The position numbers and the translations under genes were made by a program. Of a stretch of 61,937 nucleotides of DNA, positions 1 to 7,497 are shown piece by piece. The stretch is from an uncultured Acetatifactor sp. (GTDB taxonomy: Bacteria; Bacillota; Clostridia; Lachnospirales; Lachnospiraceae). The stretch lies in contig CAKRTS010000021.1 in the NCBI GenBank assembly GCA_934402315.1, forward strand, positions 1-61,937, read 5' to 3'. Every line of letters starts with the position of its first letter. The first letter of the stretch is position 1. Below the pieces are notes generated by a model. That model did not search any database. It was not told the origin of the DNA and was given only the letters and a program-made list of their open reading frames with translations.

Positions 1-266
1 ATTTTACACTGAGGTATTTTTTTCTCAACCTTCTTTCTTGGAATTCCCTATATTTGAATTATACAGGAAGCTCCTTTTGTTTTTATTGCCGGTCTGTTGA
101 TATGGATATACTATTACGTAAAGTTCACCGGATTATCGAATTATATATCTTCTTATCTGCTGCAAGCGGTTATTTCCAATAAAAACGCGTATATTACTCC
201 ACTAACCAAGTTCTTCCCCATGTGTATCTTTTACGAATCCTCACCCCCATATTCTATGGACGATTG
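1..266. other. AT-rich non-coding stretch at window edge
   Basis: I see no convincing gene here. One open frame of 65 codons runs to position 294 but lacks a ribosome site, ends inside the promoter of the next gene and has no family-like composition. The stretch probably separates the peptide locus from an upstream gene that lies outside the window. Confidence 0.5.
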
Positions 267-295
267 TTTACACACAGATTCCTTTTTGCTATAAT
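267..295 (+). promoter_or_regulatory. sigma-A promoter of the two-component operon
   Basis: TTTACA (267-272) and a perfect TATAAT (290-295) are separated by 17 nt. Transcription should begin near 302, about 25 nt before the response-regulator start codon, which has the site GGAGG at about 316-320. Confidence 0.8.
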
Positions 296-327
296 AATAC
301 AGAATAAGTGTGTGCGGAGGCATATAA

Positions 328-1035
328 ATGTTTAGGGTTGCATTATGTGATGACCAGGAATATATTCTGGTTCAATTAAAGAAATTGCTTTGCGAAATCT
401 TTAAGAAAAAAGACTGTCAGTATGTTATTGAAGCCTTTTCATCGGGGGAAGAGTTAATCAGTAAAAATGAATATTATGATATGATTTTCCTGGATATTGA
501 AATGCCCGGTATGGATGGAATCCAGGCAGGAGAGATTATTCGACAGCGCAATACGGAATGTAAAATCATTATGGCAACAAGTGCTGTTGAACGATATAAA
601 GAAGCGTTTCATATCAGAGCATTTCGCTTTGTGACAAAGCCTTTTGTAGCAGATGAGATTGAGGAAACCGTAGACGCGGTTCTGAGCCTGAAAAAGGACG
701 ATGACAGTATTGAGTTGTATTACCAGCGAATTCTGTGCAAGGTGAAGCTTAAAGATATCCAGTACATTCAGGCATATAACGGTTATTCAGAGTTCCTGGT
801 GGGAAACAGGATTTTCCGAAAGGAAGTTTCGTTGAACAATATGGAGGAACTGCTGGATATGCAGTTCTTTTCACGAATACATAGACAGTACATCATAAAT
901 ATGCGTTGGATTACGTCGTACGATAACGGGGAAGTAAAAGTGGGGAATCAGGTGATTCCTGTATCTAAGCGTAAAAGAAAAGAGTTTGAGCAGGAATACA
1001 TGGAGTTCGATTTGAAGTACGGGCGGGGGAAATGA
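328..1035 (+). CDS. LytTR-family response regulator (AgrA-like)
   Basis: A 235-residue response regulator that would be phosphorylated by the adjacent sensor kinase and bind DNA in the cytoplasm. The receiver domain (about 1-120) shows the acidic pair D8/D9, phospho-acceptor D56 in FLDIEMPGMDG, and conserved K104 in VTKPF. The C-terminal part (about 135-230) reads as a LytTR DNA-binding domain (ILCKVKLKDIQYI, then FFSRIHRQYIINMRWI), the type used by AgrA and ComE to bind paired direct repeats. The stop overlaps the kinase start by 4 nt (ATGA), indicating translational coupling. A matching pair of direct repeats lies upstream of the RiPP operon at 2396-2424, so that operon is the likely target. 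Family assignment is firm; the target is inferred. Confidence 0.92.
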   Translation: MFRVALCDDQEYILVQLKKLLCEIFKKKDCQYVIEAFSSGEELISKNEYYDMIFLDIEMPGMDGIQAGEIIRQRNTECKIIMATSAVERYKEAFHIRAFRFVTKPFVADEIEETVDAVLSLKKDDDSIELYYQRILCKVKLKDIQYIQAYNGYSEFLVGNRIFRKEVSLNNMEELLDMQFFSRIHRQYIINMRWITSYDNGEVKVGNQVIPVSKRKRKEFEQEYMEFDLKYGRGK

Positions 1036-2339
1036 TGACAGCGGCATATTTGTTATTACAGTACTATATTGAAATACTTATCTTCTTTTTGGCTTACAGA
1101 TTTTTTTATGGGGAGCTTCGGCAGCGTATCTGGATTCCGCTGTCAGGAGGAATTGTATTTATTGCCTTCTGGTTAATGACAGGGCATTCGAATATTGCAT
1201 TGTCTCGAGTGGTAGTACATGGCCTGGTGCTTTTGTCGATGTTCTTCTGGCCGAAGGTAGAGTTTCGGGTTCGAGTCTCAAGCACGATTATTCTGGTATT
1301 TGTAGTCAATTGTGTCACGGAATTGCTGCAGACGATAGCGGAAGCAATCATGAATTTTACGTCATGGCTTGATGGCATTGACGATAGCATTATAAGATTA
1401 TCGGTTTATATTTTGCAGCTGCTCATGTTTACGGGAATAGCAGTTTTGAAAACAAAACTGAAAAAACAAACGCAAAAGAAAGCCGGAGCACGAGCAGGGT
1501 TCAGTATTATATACGGTGTCATATTTATGGCGCTGTCTATGTTGTTTGCCATATCCGGACTGGAGTGGGCACGAGGTCAAATCGAGAATCCCAAGTTTCA
1601 TGTGTTATCCATTGTAATCAGTATTTGTGCCTACATAGGAGTGGCGCTGTTAGGAGTGTTTTCCATGTACATGGAAAATACGAATAAAAAGCTGGAACAG
1701 ATGATGGAAAACGAAAAACAGATCATGAACATGCAGGTGCGATACTACGATACTTTGCTGGAGAGGGAAACGGACACCAGAAAGTATCGCCATGATATGC
1801 GCAACCATTTGATTTGTCTGAAGCAATTGGCCAAAAACAAAGATATTGAGGCTGTAGAACATTATCTGGACCAGATGCAGGTTCGAATGGAAGAAATTCA
1901 GAAAAGGTGCATTTCCACCGGAAATGAAATTCTGGATATCCTGACCAACCATTATGTGAATACGTTGGACAATAACACGCAGGTCCAGGTGAGCGGAACC
2001 ATTCAAACGCAGACGGATCCGATGAAACTGTGTACGATTTATGCAAACCTGCTGCAAAATGCGGTAGAAGAATTAAATCGCTGCGAAGGGGATTCCTCTC
2101 TGCAGATTGTTTTCAAGCAGGGAAAGGAGTACTTCCAGATTTCCATTCGCAATTCTTTATCGGAGGCAGGCCTTGAAAAGACGGACGAGGAGCTTTTGAA
2201 AACCAGTAAGAAGGATGCCAAGAATCATGGTATAGGAATAGGCAACGTTCGGAAGACGGTGGACGAATTGGGCGGTAGAATTAAGCTGTACAGAGAAGGC
2301 AATATGTTCTGTGCGGATACATATTTAAGAATCATTTAA
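1032..2339 (+). CDS. GHKL-domain sensor histidine kinase (AgrC-like)
   Basis: A 435-residue membrane kinase. The first 215 residues contain about six hydrophobic segments, forming the sensory part. The dimerisation motif KYRHDMRNH places the phospho-accepting histidine at H254. The ATPase domain shows the N-box (YANLLQNAVEE) and a glycine box (HGIGIGNVRKTV), the arrangement of HATPase_c_5 kinases such as AgrC. It overlaps the response regulator and shares its promoter. AgrC-type kinases usually sense short extracellular peptides. No agrB or agrD is visible here, so the ligand may be a product of the adjacent RiPP operon; that is inference. Confidence 0.92.
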   Translation: MMTAAYLLLQYYIEILIFFLAYRFFYGELRQRIWIPLSGGIVFIAFWLMTGHSNIALSRVVVHGLVLLSMFFWPKVEFRVRVSSTIILVFVVNCVTELLQTIAEAIMNFTSWLDGIDDSIIRLSVYILQLLMFTGIAVLKTKLKKQTQKKAGARAGFSIIYGVIFMALSMLFAISGLEWARGQIENPKFHVLSIVISICAYIGVALLGVFSMYMENTNKKLEQMMENEKQIMNMQVRYYDTLLERETDTRKYRHDMRNHLICLKQLAKNKDIEAVEHYLDQMQVRMEEIQKRCISTGNEILDILTNHYVNTLDNNTQVQVSGTIQTQTDPMKLCTIYANLLQNAVEELNRCEGDSSLQIVFKQGKEYFQISIRNSLSEAGLEKTDEELLKTSKKDAKNHGIGIGNVRKTVDELGGRIKLYREGNMFCADTYLRII

Positions 2340-2404
2340 ACGGCAAAAGGTCTTTACTTTTCTATGAAAAATAGAGGAGTAAAGACCTTTTTTTGACCGT
2401 TTAC
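2338..2404 (+). terminator. Rho-independent terminator after the kinase gene
   Basis: AAAGGTCTTTAC (2346-2357) pairs perfectly with GTAAAGACCTTT (2379-2390), followed by a T run to 2394. Outer bases AAACGG and CCGTTT extend the pairing. It separates the two-component genes from the peptide operon. Confidence 0.88.
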
Positions 2405-2424
2405 CACTTTAAGTTACCGTTAAA
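2396..2424 (+). promoter_or_regulatory. Candidate LytTR operator (tandem direct repeats)
   Basis: ACCGTTTAC at 2396 and ACCGTTAAA at 2416 are near-identical 9-mers spaced 20 bp start to start, about two helical turns. AgrA-type LytTR regulators are known to use 9-bp direct repeats with roughly this spacing, with a GTT core. The pair ends about 10 bp before a candidate -35 box and is the only such pair I noticed in the locus, next to a LytTR regulator gene. Confidence 0.6.
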
Positions 2425-2434
2425 GGAGTTATCA

Positions 2435-2463
2435 TTGTAAAGCTAATTTGCCTCTGTTATTGT
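2435..2463 (+). promoter_or_regulatory. Candidate promoter of the RiPP operon
   Basis: TTGTAA (2435-2440), 17 nt, TATTGT (2458-2463). The -10 box is weak, as expected for an activator-dependent promoter, and the LytTR-type repeats end just upstream. Predicted start is near 2470. Confidence 0.45.
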
Positions 2464-2507
2464 TTCCTTACAAGGAACACAAAAAACAAGTAAAGGAGAA
2501 AGGTATT

Positions 2508-2543
2508 ATGTTTGCAGATTTATGGGGTTGGTTAATGGGTTAA
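2508..2543 (+). CDS. 11-codon ORF MFADLWGWLMG ahead of the radical SAM gene
   Basis: A tiny ORF starts 7 nt after a strong ribosome site (AAAGGAGAAAGG at about 2492-2503). It encodes MFADLWGWLMG and stops 14 nt before the likely start of the first radical SAM gene, in another frame. This is the best ribosome site of the intergenic region, whereas the radical SAM start has only a weak GGTGAT. Two readings are plausible: a translational-coupling leader, or a genuine short hydrophobic peptide, for example a signal or substrate. Two of the eleven residues are tryptophan. No homology can be claimed. Confidence 0.45.
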   Translation: MFADLWGWLMG

Positions 2544-2557
2544 GGACCGGTGATGAG

Positions 2558-3919
2558 ATGTATAAAAAATCAAGATTTAATTATTGGTGTTTAAAAAATC
2601 AGAATCTATATTTGTATAACTCATACACGGGGCTGGACAGTATTTTGAAAATTGAAGAGGGGCTGCTGCAGAAGGAAGTAAAGGAGTTCCTGGAAGGAAC
2701 AACAGATAAACTCAGTGAATCGGTACAACTGTTATTGCAGAAAAAGGGGGTTCTGGTGGAAACAGATATTGATGAGCTGGAAAGAGTACATGGGGACAGA
2801 ACTGCAGCTGTAAACAGTGATCGTTTGGTTTTGACGATTCTTCCGACATCCGGATGCAATTTCAAATGTGTATATTGTTACGAAGATTTTCAGCCGAAGA
2901 AAATGAATGCAGAAACGCAGGAGCAGCTGGTTAAGTTTGCGGAGCGTTTACTGGAGGGGAAAAAGAGTCTTTTTGTAAACTGGTTTGGCGGAGAACCTCT
3001 GCTGGCAGAAGATGTTGTAGAGTCCTTATCCAAAAGCCTGATAGAACTGTGTAGGCAGAAAAAGGTTACTTACTTTGCGGGCATGACCACAAACGGTTAT
3101 TTGCTGAATCTTGATACCTTTCGCAGGATGCTCAGATGCAGGGTAATCGATTATCAGATTACGGTGGATGGTTTGAAATCAGATCATGACAGACTCAGGA
3201 TGCTGAAAGACAATCGAGGTTCATATGATGTAATCATGCAGAATCTTTCGCAGATCAGCAAAGAAATGAGACGGGGGATATTTAATATAAGCATCCGCTG
3301 CAATTGTCTGAAAAGCAGCATGATGGCCTATGAAGAAATCACAAAACAGTATTTGGTAATGTTCGGTCACGATAAGAGATTTTCGTTTACAGTCCACGGC
3401 GTGAAAGATTGGGGAGGCGAATCCGTAAACGCATTGCGAAACGAGCTGATGAGCGAAGCGGAGGAACAGCAGCTGTTGAAAAAGGCATTAAGCTACCGGG
3501 GGGAGAATAATGCCGGAGAACCTTCCATCATTCGTATGGACACTCACAGAGCTATGCTGGATAAGCACTCCAACAGCTGCCACGCCATAGGAAAAAACAA
3601 TTATGTGATTGGAACAGATGGATCCATTTACAAATGTACCAGCGATTTTGAAAAAGCATTGGGAAATGTGGGAAACCCAGACGAAATAGAGAACTGGTTT
3701 GACTTTGAAACGGATTATGTGCCGGATGAAGAATGTGATAAGTGCTTCTTCTATGGGGCATGCGGAAGAAAGATCTGCCCGAAGGCATTGAAAACCGGTC
3801 AGAAAATGTGTCCGTTGGAAAAAGAATGCATAGACGAATTGCTGGAAAGCATTGAGAGTCATTTTTTTGTGAAGATGGAAGTCCCGGCAGTTTTTGAATA
3901 CAAGGAGGAAGCGACATGA
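2558..3919 (+). CDS. Radical SAM/SPASM peptide maturase
   Basis: A 453-residue radical SAM enzyme, predicted to modify the small peptides encoded downstream. The [4Fe-4S]-binding CX3CX2C motif is CNFKCVYC (C100, C104, C107 from this start), followed by NWFGGEPLL. The C-terminal quarter has the spaced cysteines of a SPASM auxiliary-cluster domain (C..GTDGSIYKCTSDF, then CDKCFFYGACGRKICP). The N-terminal 90 residues may form a peptide-recognition region. The start is set at ATG 2558 because of its coupling to the small upstream ORF; an in-frame ATG at 2522 lies inside that ORF. It resembles the maturases annotated with clostridial Cys-containing peptides (CcpM/CLI_3235-type systems), a recollection of family naming and not a search result. 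Confidence 0.88.
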   Translation: MYKKSRFNYWCLKNQNLYLYNSYTGLDSILKIEEGLLQKEVKEFLEGTTDKLSESVQLLLQKKGVLVETDIDELERVHGDRTAAVNSDRLVLTILPTSGCNFKCVYCYEDFQPKKMNAETQEQLVKFAERLLEGKKSLFVNWFGGEPLLAEDVVESLSKSLIELCRQKKVTYFAGMTTNGYLLNLDTFRRMLRCRVIDYQITVDGLKSDHDRLRMLKDNRGSYDVIMQNLSQISKEMRRGIFNISIRCNCLKSSMMAYEEITKQYLVMFGHDKRFSFTVHGVKDWGGESVNALRNELMSEAEEQQLLKKALSYRGENNAGEPSIIRMDTHRAMLDKHSNSCHAIGKNNYVIGTDGSIYKCTSDFEKALGNVGNPDEIENWFDFETDYVPDEECDKCFFYGACGRKICPKALKTGQKMCPLEKECIDELLESIESHFFVKMEVPAVFEYKEEAT

Positions 3920-4161
3920 GCGCAAAAAGAATGTTAATGTATGAGGTCCTGGCAGAATTGGGAATAGAATGCACCCAGACCGATGAAGATGACCTGAATT
4001 TACAGGAATTTATTGAGGATTCCTTTTCCTTTATCAATTTCATCGTAAGCATCGAGGAGAAATTCGGAGTGGAAATTCCGGATGAATATCTCTCCTACGA
4101 AACAATACAGTCAATGAACGGTCTGCTGGAACTCATTGATACTTGTGGAGGCAGTAATTAA
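3916..4161 (+). CDS. Acyl-carrier-like protein of the peptide maturation system
   Basis: An 81-residue protein whose middle (EDSFSFINFIVSIEEKFGVEI) reads as helix II of an acyl carrier protein. The D35-S36 pair is in the position of the phosphopantetheine-bearing serine. It overlaps the radical SAM gene by 4 nt (ATGA), so the two are made together. Carrier proteins are rare in RiPP operons. A family called peptide maturation system acyl carrier-related protein is known beside clostridial radical SAM peptides, and this fits it. Whether S36 is modified, and with what cargo, cannot be told from sequence. No phosphopantetheinyl transferase or adenylation gene is present in the locus. Confidence 0.82.
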   Translation: MSAKRMLMYEVLAELGIECTQTDEDDLNLQEFIEDSFSFINFIVSIEEKFGVEIPDEYLSYETIQSMNGLLELIDTCGGSN

Positions 4162-4209
4162 ATTCACATAGATATTATTGCAAATAGCAGATGAAAGGGG
4201 GGAATTGAA

Positions 4210-4290
4210 ATGAAGTTGATGAAGAGAGCAAACAAGAAGGCTAATCTGTATTGGAACGTTGAGAAGACCAACACTGCAACACTCTGCTAG
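4210..4290 (+). CDS. RiPP precursor peptide 1 (26 aa, C-terminal Cys)
   Basis: A 26-residue peptide, too short for routine gene callers, with a strong ribosome site (AAAGGGGGGAATTG). It begins MKLMKRANKKANLYW, a basic leader-like half, and ends EKTNTATLC. The last codon before the stop is cysteine, the only cysteine in the peptide. Three neighbours share the MKLxK start, a central LY and a C-terminal KxNTxxxC pattern. The position between the carrier gene and the second radical SAM gene marks it as the likely substrate. Confidence 0.85.
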   Translation: MKLMKRANKKANLYWNVEKTNTATLC

Positions 4291-4324
4291 TTCGATCAAA
4301 AATCATTGAAAGGGGGGAATTGAA

Positions 4325-4405
4325 ATGAAGTTGATGAAGAGAGCAAACAAGAAGGCCAATCTGTATTGGACCATTGAGAAGACCAACACTGTAACACTTT
4401 GCTAA
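4325..4405 (+). CDS. RiPP precursor peptide 2 (26 aa, C-terminal Cys)
   Basis: A near-copy of precursor 1 with the same first 15 residues (MKLMKRANKKANLYW). It differs at residues 16-17 (TI for NV) and 23 (V for A) and ends EKTNTVTLC. It has its own ribosome site, duplicated with the gene. The changes are conservative and confined to the C-terminal half, so the two peptides probably give closely related products. Confidence 0.85.
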   Translation: MKLMKRANKKANLYWTIEKTNTVTLC

Positions 4406-4435
4406 TTAAATTCAAAAATTGAGGAGAAAAAAATT

Positions 4436-4525
4436 ATGAAGCTTTTTAAGAAAGTAAACAAGATGAACAGCAAAAAGGCAATCCTGTATGGTTTTGAGAA
4501 GACCAACACTGCTACTTTGTGCTAA
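4436..4525 (+). CDS. RiPP precursor peptide 3 (29 aa, C-terminal Cys)
   Basis: A 29-residue peptide beginning MKLFKKVNKMNSKKAILYGF and ending EKTNTATLC. It has a separate ribosome site (GAGGAG at 4421-4426). The leader diverges from precursors 1 and 2, yet the last nine residues equal those of precursor 1, so the C-terminal block, not the leader, is the conserved part. Confidence 0.85.
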   Translation: MKLFKKVNKMNSKKAILYGFEKTNTATLC

Positions 4526-4564
4526 TCTGAGCCGTTAATCAGAAGAAGAGGGGTAATTAATATT

Positions 4565-4654
4565 ATGAAACTTTATAAGAAGTCTGCAAGAAGAGCAATG
4601 GCCTGCTTGTATGAGGTTGAAATCGTAAAGGTTAACACAATGAAGTTCTGTTAA
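4565..4654 (+). CDS. RiPP precursor peptide 4 (29 aa, divergent)
   Basis: A 29-residue peptide beginning MKLYKKSARRAMACLYEVE and ending VKVNTMKFC. It keeps MKLxK, LY, the K-x-N-T block and the terminal cysteine, but has an extra cysteine at position 14. Its ribosome site (AAGAGGGGT) precedes the ATG by about 10 nt. As the most divergent copy it defines the minimal shared pattern: K-x-N-T-x-[TK]-[LF]-C at the extreme C terminus. Confidence 0.82.
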   Translation: MKLYKKSARRAMACLYEVEIVKVNTMKFC

Positions 4655-4664
4655 TGAATAGGTT

Positions 4665-4713
4665 CTGTTAATCATGAACGCCGGCGCTTTCCATAAGGCG
4701 CCGGCATTAACAG
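4665..4713 (+). other. Stem-loop between precursor genes and downstream enzymes
   Basis: GCCGGCGC (4680-4687) pairs with GCGCCGGC (4698-4705), and the outer CTGTTAAT (4665-4672) pairs with ATTAACAG (4706-4713). No T run follows, so full termination is unlikely. A stem here could cause partial termination or protect the upstream mRNA, giving more precursor than enzyme. Confidence 0.6.
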
Positions 4714-4729
4714 AAAAAGGGGTATATAA

Positions 4730-5707
4730 ATGATTGATAGAGGTAGAATCAATTTTTTAAAGGAAAACGGATATCACAAGTATCCTTTGACGATGCAGTT
4801 GGAAATAACAAGGGATTGTCCCTTTAATTGTCCCCAGTGCTACAAAGTTGAGCTGGGACAGAAACATATGGATTTTGACTTATTAAAAGGAATGGTAAAT
4901 GAAGGAATCAAGAACGGTGTGCAGTTATTTGTTTTAAATGGCGGCGAGCCCTTGGTTTACCCTCATTTTATTGATATATTAAAGCTTTTTCATGATAAAT
5001 CAGGTATTGCGATCAACTGTTTCTCCAGTGGTTTCGGGCTTACGGAGGAGATTATTACTGCTCTGAAGGAAACACCGGGAATGAATTTCTTCATTTCCTT
5101 AAACGGTTCCATCAAGGAGATAAATGATCTTTCCAGAGAAGGATATGAGGTATCCGCTGCGGCAATCAAAATGCTGCAGGAGCATAATTGTCCGTTCGGT
5201 ATTAACTGGGTTGCCAGAAAAGATAACCTGGATGATTTCGAGAATATGGTCAGATTCAGCCGTGAAAATGGTGTGGTTCAGTTATCGGTAACCAGCAATA
5301 AGCTGGCTGAAAACAAGACGAAGGTTCTCGGAGCATTAAATCATCAGGACATTGTAAGACTATCTGAGATTATTAAAAACAACACAGATGTGAACATAAC
5401 CGTAGAAGCTTGCTTCCCGCAGCTGACCGCGGAAATGCGGCCTTTAAAGGAGTCTGACGGATGTGCTGCCGGATACTACAATCTGAACGTAAGTCTTGAA
5501 GGTTATTTCTTGCCGTGCACACATTTGTATTATCCGGAGAAATTTGACTCCATAGAAGAATATTGGGCGCAGTCTAAAATATTGGCTGATCTGAGAAAGC
5601 ATGTTCACTGTAATAATTGCGACAAGCATTGCAGATTCTGTAAGGCAATGTCACCCAATGCATATCGTGATTTTTCAGATGGTATTCATGAGTGCGCGAT
5701 GGAATAA
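4730..5707 (+). CDS. Second radical SAM enzyme of the RiPP locus
   Basis: A 325-residue radical SAM protein with CX3CX2C as CPFNCPQC (C30, C34, C37) and the glycine-rich NGGEPLVYP. The C-terminal third contains GCAAGYYNLNVSLEGYFLPC and the cluster CNNCDKHCRFC, so one or two auxiliary Fe-S clusters of SPASM or twitch type are likely. It lacks the long N-terminal domain of the first radical SAM protein, so the two probably do different steps on the same peptides. The ATG at 4730 follows AAAAGGGG. It is distinct in sequence from the 2558-3919 gene and not a duplicate. Confidence 0.88.
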   Translation: MIDRGRINFLKENGYHKYPLTMQLEITRDCPFNCPQCYKVELGQKHMDFDLLKGMVNEGIKNGVQLFVLNGGEPLVYPHFIDILKLFHDKSGIAINCFSSGFGLTEEIITALKETPGMNFFISLNGSIKEINDLSREGYEVSAAAIKMLQEHNCPFGINWVARKDNLDDFENMVRFSRENGVVQLSVTSNKLAENKTKVLGALNHQDIVRLSEIIKNNTDVNITVEACFPQLTAEMRPLKESDGCAAGYYNLNVSLEGYFLPCTHLYYPEKFDSIEEYWAQSKILADLRKHVHCNNCDKHCRFCKAMSPNAYRDFSDGIHECAME

Positions 5708-5721
5708 GGAGGGGCATAAAA

Positions 5722-7494
5722 ATGAAGGAAATGAAATACTTTTTTGAATTGATAAAAATACTGTGTAAGGTAGACAAGAAATTTTTATGTACGACTCTGG
5801 GTGAAACTTTCATCTTTGCGGTGCTGCCGTTTGTACAGCTGCTGTTGACAAGACAGTCCATCAGTTATCTGACTGAGGGCGGCGCGTTTGGCAGTTATTT
5901 TGTCCTGATCAGTGTTTTGCTGGCGGTTTTGTTGATAATGGAAATTACAAATGTCGTACTGAATACGCATAACAATATCAAGGGTAATTTGATCGGACAG
6001 AAAATGTATACAAAGATATTTGAAAAGTGTTTGTATATGGATTACGAGAAATTACAGCGCAAAGAAATCCAGGATCAAAAGGAAATGGCAACGATGGCCT
6101 TTGCCGGCGGTTCCCTGGCACAGTTGATCATGTATTTTAAGACAATTGTGGGTAACGTCATCATTATTCTGGGTGTTGTCGGTGTGGCTGCTTTTGCCGA
6201 TTGGAAATTAATGATTCTTTCGGTTGGAATCGTAGCCTTGAACGGAGTGCAGATTTTACGAGCTAAAAAGGTGCAGTATAACGCGGACAAGGAAATGAAT
6301 CCCATTAACAGACGCATTGAATACTTTATCTCTATGAGCTCTGATTTTGCAGTGGCAAAAGAAGTAAGGCTGTATCGTTTTGCAGGAAAGCTTCTGGAGG
6401 AATACAACCACCTTTACATGGAAACATTCAAGATTCTGAAGAAGGTTTTTGCAGTCAGCAAGAAAAATCAGGAAATAGCATCCTTTACAAACGGTATTCT
6501 TGAATATGCAATTTATTGTCTTTTGGGCTATCGGGTGTTGGTTATCGGCGATATGAATCTGGCTGATTTTTCCACCTATGCGCTGGCAGTTAGAACATTT
6601 TCTTCTTCCATGAACCAGATGTTCCAGTCCTGCGGTGAAATCGAAAAGAATGCAATGCACTTGAAGGATTATTTTGATTTCCTGGAGATTGAATCGAATT
6701 TTGTAAATTCAGGAAAAGAAGTAGATGGTAAGGGCGGTTATGAGATCCGTTTTGAAAATGTGAGCTTCAAATATCCTGATATGGAAGAGTACGCGCTGCG
6801 AAATGTGAATCTGTCCATTCGCAACGGAGAGAAGTTGTCTATTGTAGGTGAAAACGGTTCCGGTAAAACAACGTTTGTTAAACTGCTCACTCGTTTGTAT
6901 GATCCCACGGAAGGCAATATTTATCTGAATGGTATTAACATTAAGGAAATTGCGTATGACGAGTACTTGAATATCTTCTCAACGGTATTCCAGGATTTCA
7001 AGATATACGCATTTACCATCAACGAAAATATAACCATGTTTGAGGAATCAAAAACACAGAAACCGGAAAATATTTTGAACCAGCTGGGATTGCTGGAGAA
7101 GATCCGCAGCCAGAAGAAGGGCCTGGATACTTATATCTATCGTATTTATGACGAGGACGGAATCGAATTGTCCGGTGGTCAGAATCAGAAATTAGCAATT
7201 GCAAGAGCCATTTATAAGGATGCACCCATTGTAATCATGGATGAGCCTACCGCTGCACTGGACCCTCGTGCCGAGAGCGAAATCTTTGCGGATTTCAATC
7301 AGATGGTAGAAGGAAAAACAGCGATCTATATTTCCCATAGATTATCCAGTTGTTTGTTGTCAGACCACATCGCTGTATTTGACAAGGGGCAGCTGGTGGA
7401 ATATGGTCGCCACAAGGAGTTAATGGACAGCCAGGGACAGTATTATGATTTGTTCAGTTTGCAGGCAAAATATTATATTGAAGAGTTGGGGTAA
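5722..7494 (+). CDS. ABC exporter, membrane plus ATPase half-transporter
   Basis: A half-transporter of about 590 residues: a transmembrane domain (about 1-310) and an ATPase domain with Walker A GENGSGKTT, signature LSGGQNQ, Walker B IVIMDEPTAALD and switch histidine ISHR. It has no N-terminal C39 leader peptidase, unlike many bacteriocin exporters, which fits a separate protease encoded next door. The start at 5722 is chosen for its ribosome site AAGGAGGGG; an in-frame ATG at 5692 lies inside the previous gene. It most likely exports the matured peptides. Confidence 0.88.
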   Translation: MKEMKYFFELIKILCKVDKKFLCTTLGETFIFAVLPFVQLLLTRQSISYLTEGGAFGSYFVLISVLLAVLLIMEITNVVLNTHNNIKGNLIGQKMYTKIFEKCLYMDYEKLQRKEIQDQKEMATMAFAGGSLAQLIMYFKTIVGNVIIILGVVGVAAFADWKLMILSVGIVALNGVQILRAKKVQYNADKEMNPINRRIEYFISMSSDFAVAKEVRLYRFAGKLLEEYNHLYMETFKILKKVFAVSKKNQEIASFTNGILEYAIYCLLGYRVLVIGDMNLADFSTYALAVRTFSSSMNQMFQSCGEIEKNAMHLKDYFDFLEIESNFVNSGKEVDGKGGYEIRFENVSFKYPDMEEYALRNVNLSIRNGEKLSIVGENGSGKTTFVKLLTRLYDPTEGNIYLNGINIKEIAYDEYLNIFSTVFQDFKIYAFTINENITMFEESKTQKPENILNQLGLLEKIRSQKKGLDTYIYRIYDEDGIELSGGQNQKLAIARAIYKDAPIVIMDEPTAALDPRAESEIFADFNQMVEGKTAIYISHRLSSCLLSDHIAVFDKGQLVEYGRHKELMDSQGQYYDLFSLQAKYYIEELG

Positions 7495-7497
7495 AGT

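Larger units (their letters stand above)
4192..4405 (+). repeat. 99-bp direct repeat containing precursor genes 1 and 2
   Basis: Positions 4192-4290 and 4307-4405 are near-identical, offset by 115 bp, and include the ribosome site and the whole gene. The differences fall mainly in codons 16-17 and 23, which lie in the presumed core, so this is a recent duplication with change concentrated in the product part. Confidence 0.9.

Noticed and set aside
97..294. 65-codon ORF at the window start
   Set aside because: No ribosome site, no family-like content, and its end overlaps the -10 box of a strong promoter.
328..2339. A complete agr quorum-sensing system
   Set aside because: The regulator and kinase are AgrA/AgrC-like, but no AgrB protease or AgrD peptide is present in the window.
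4192..4405. Closely spaced direct repeats suggestive of a CRISPR array
   Set aside because: The repeats are 99 bp, occur only twice and contain whole genes with ribosome sites; they are duplicated precursor genes.
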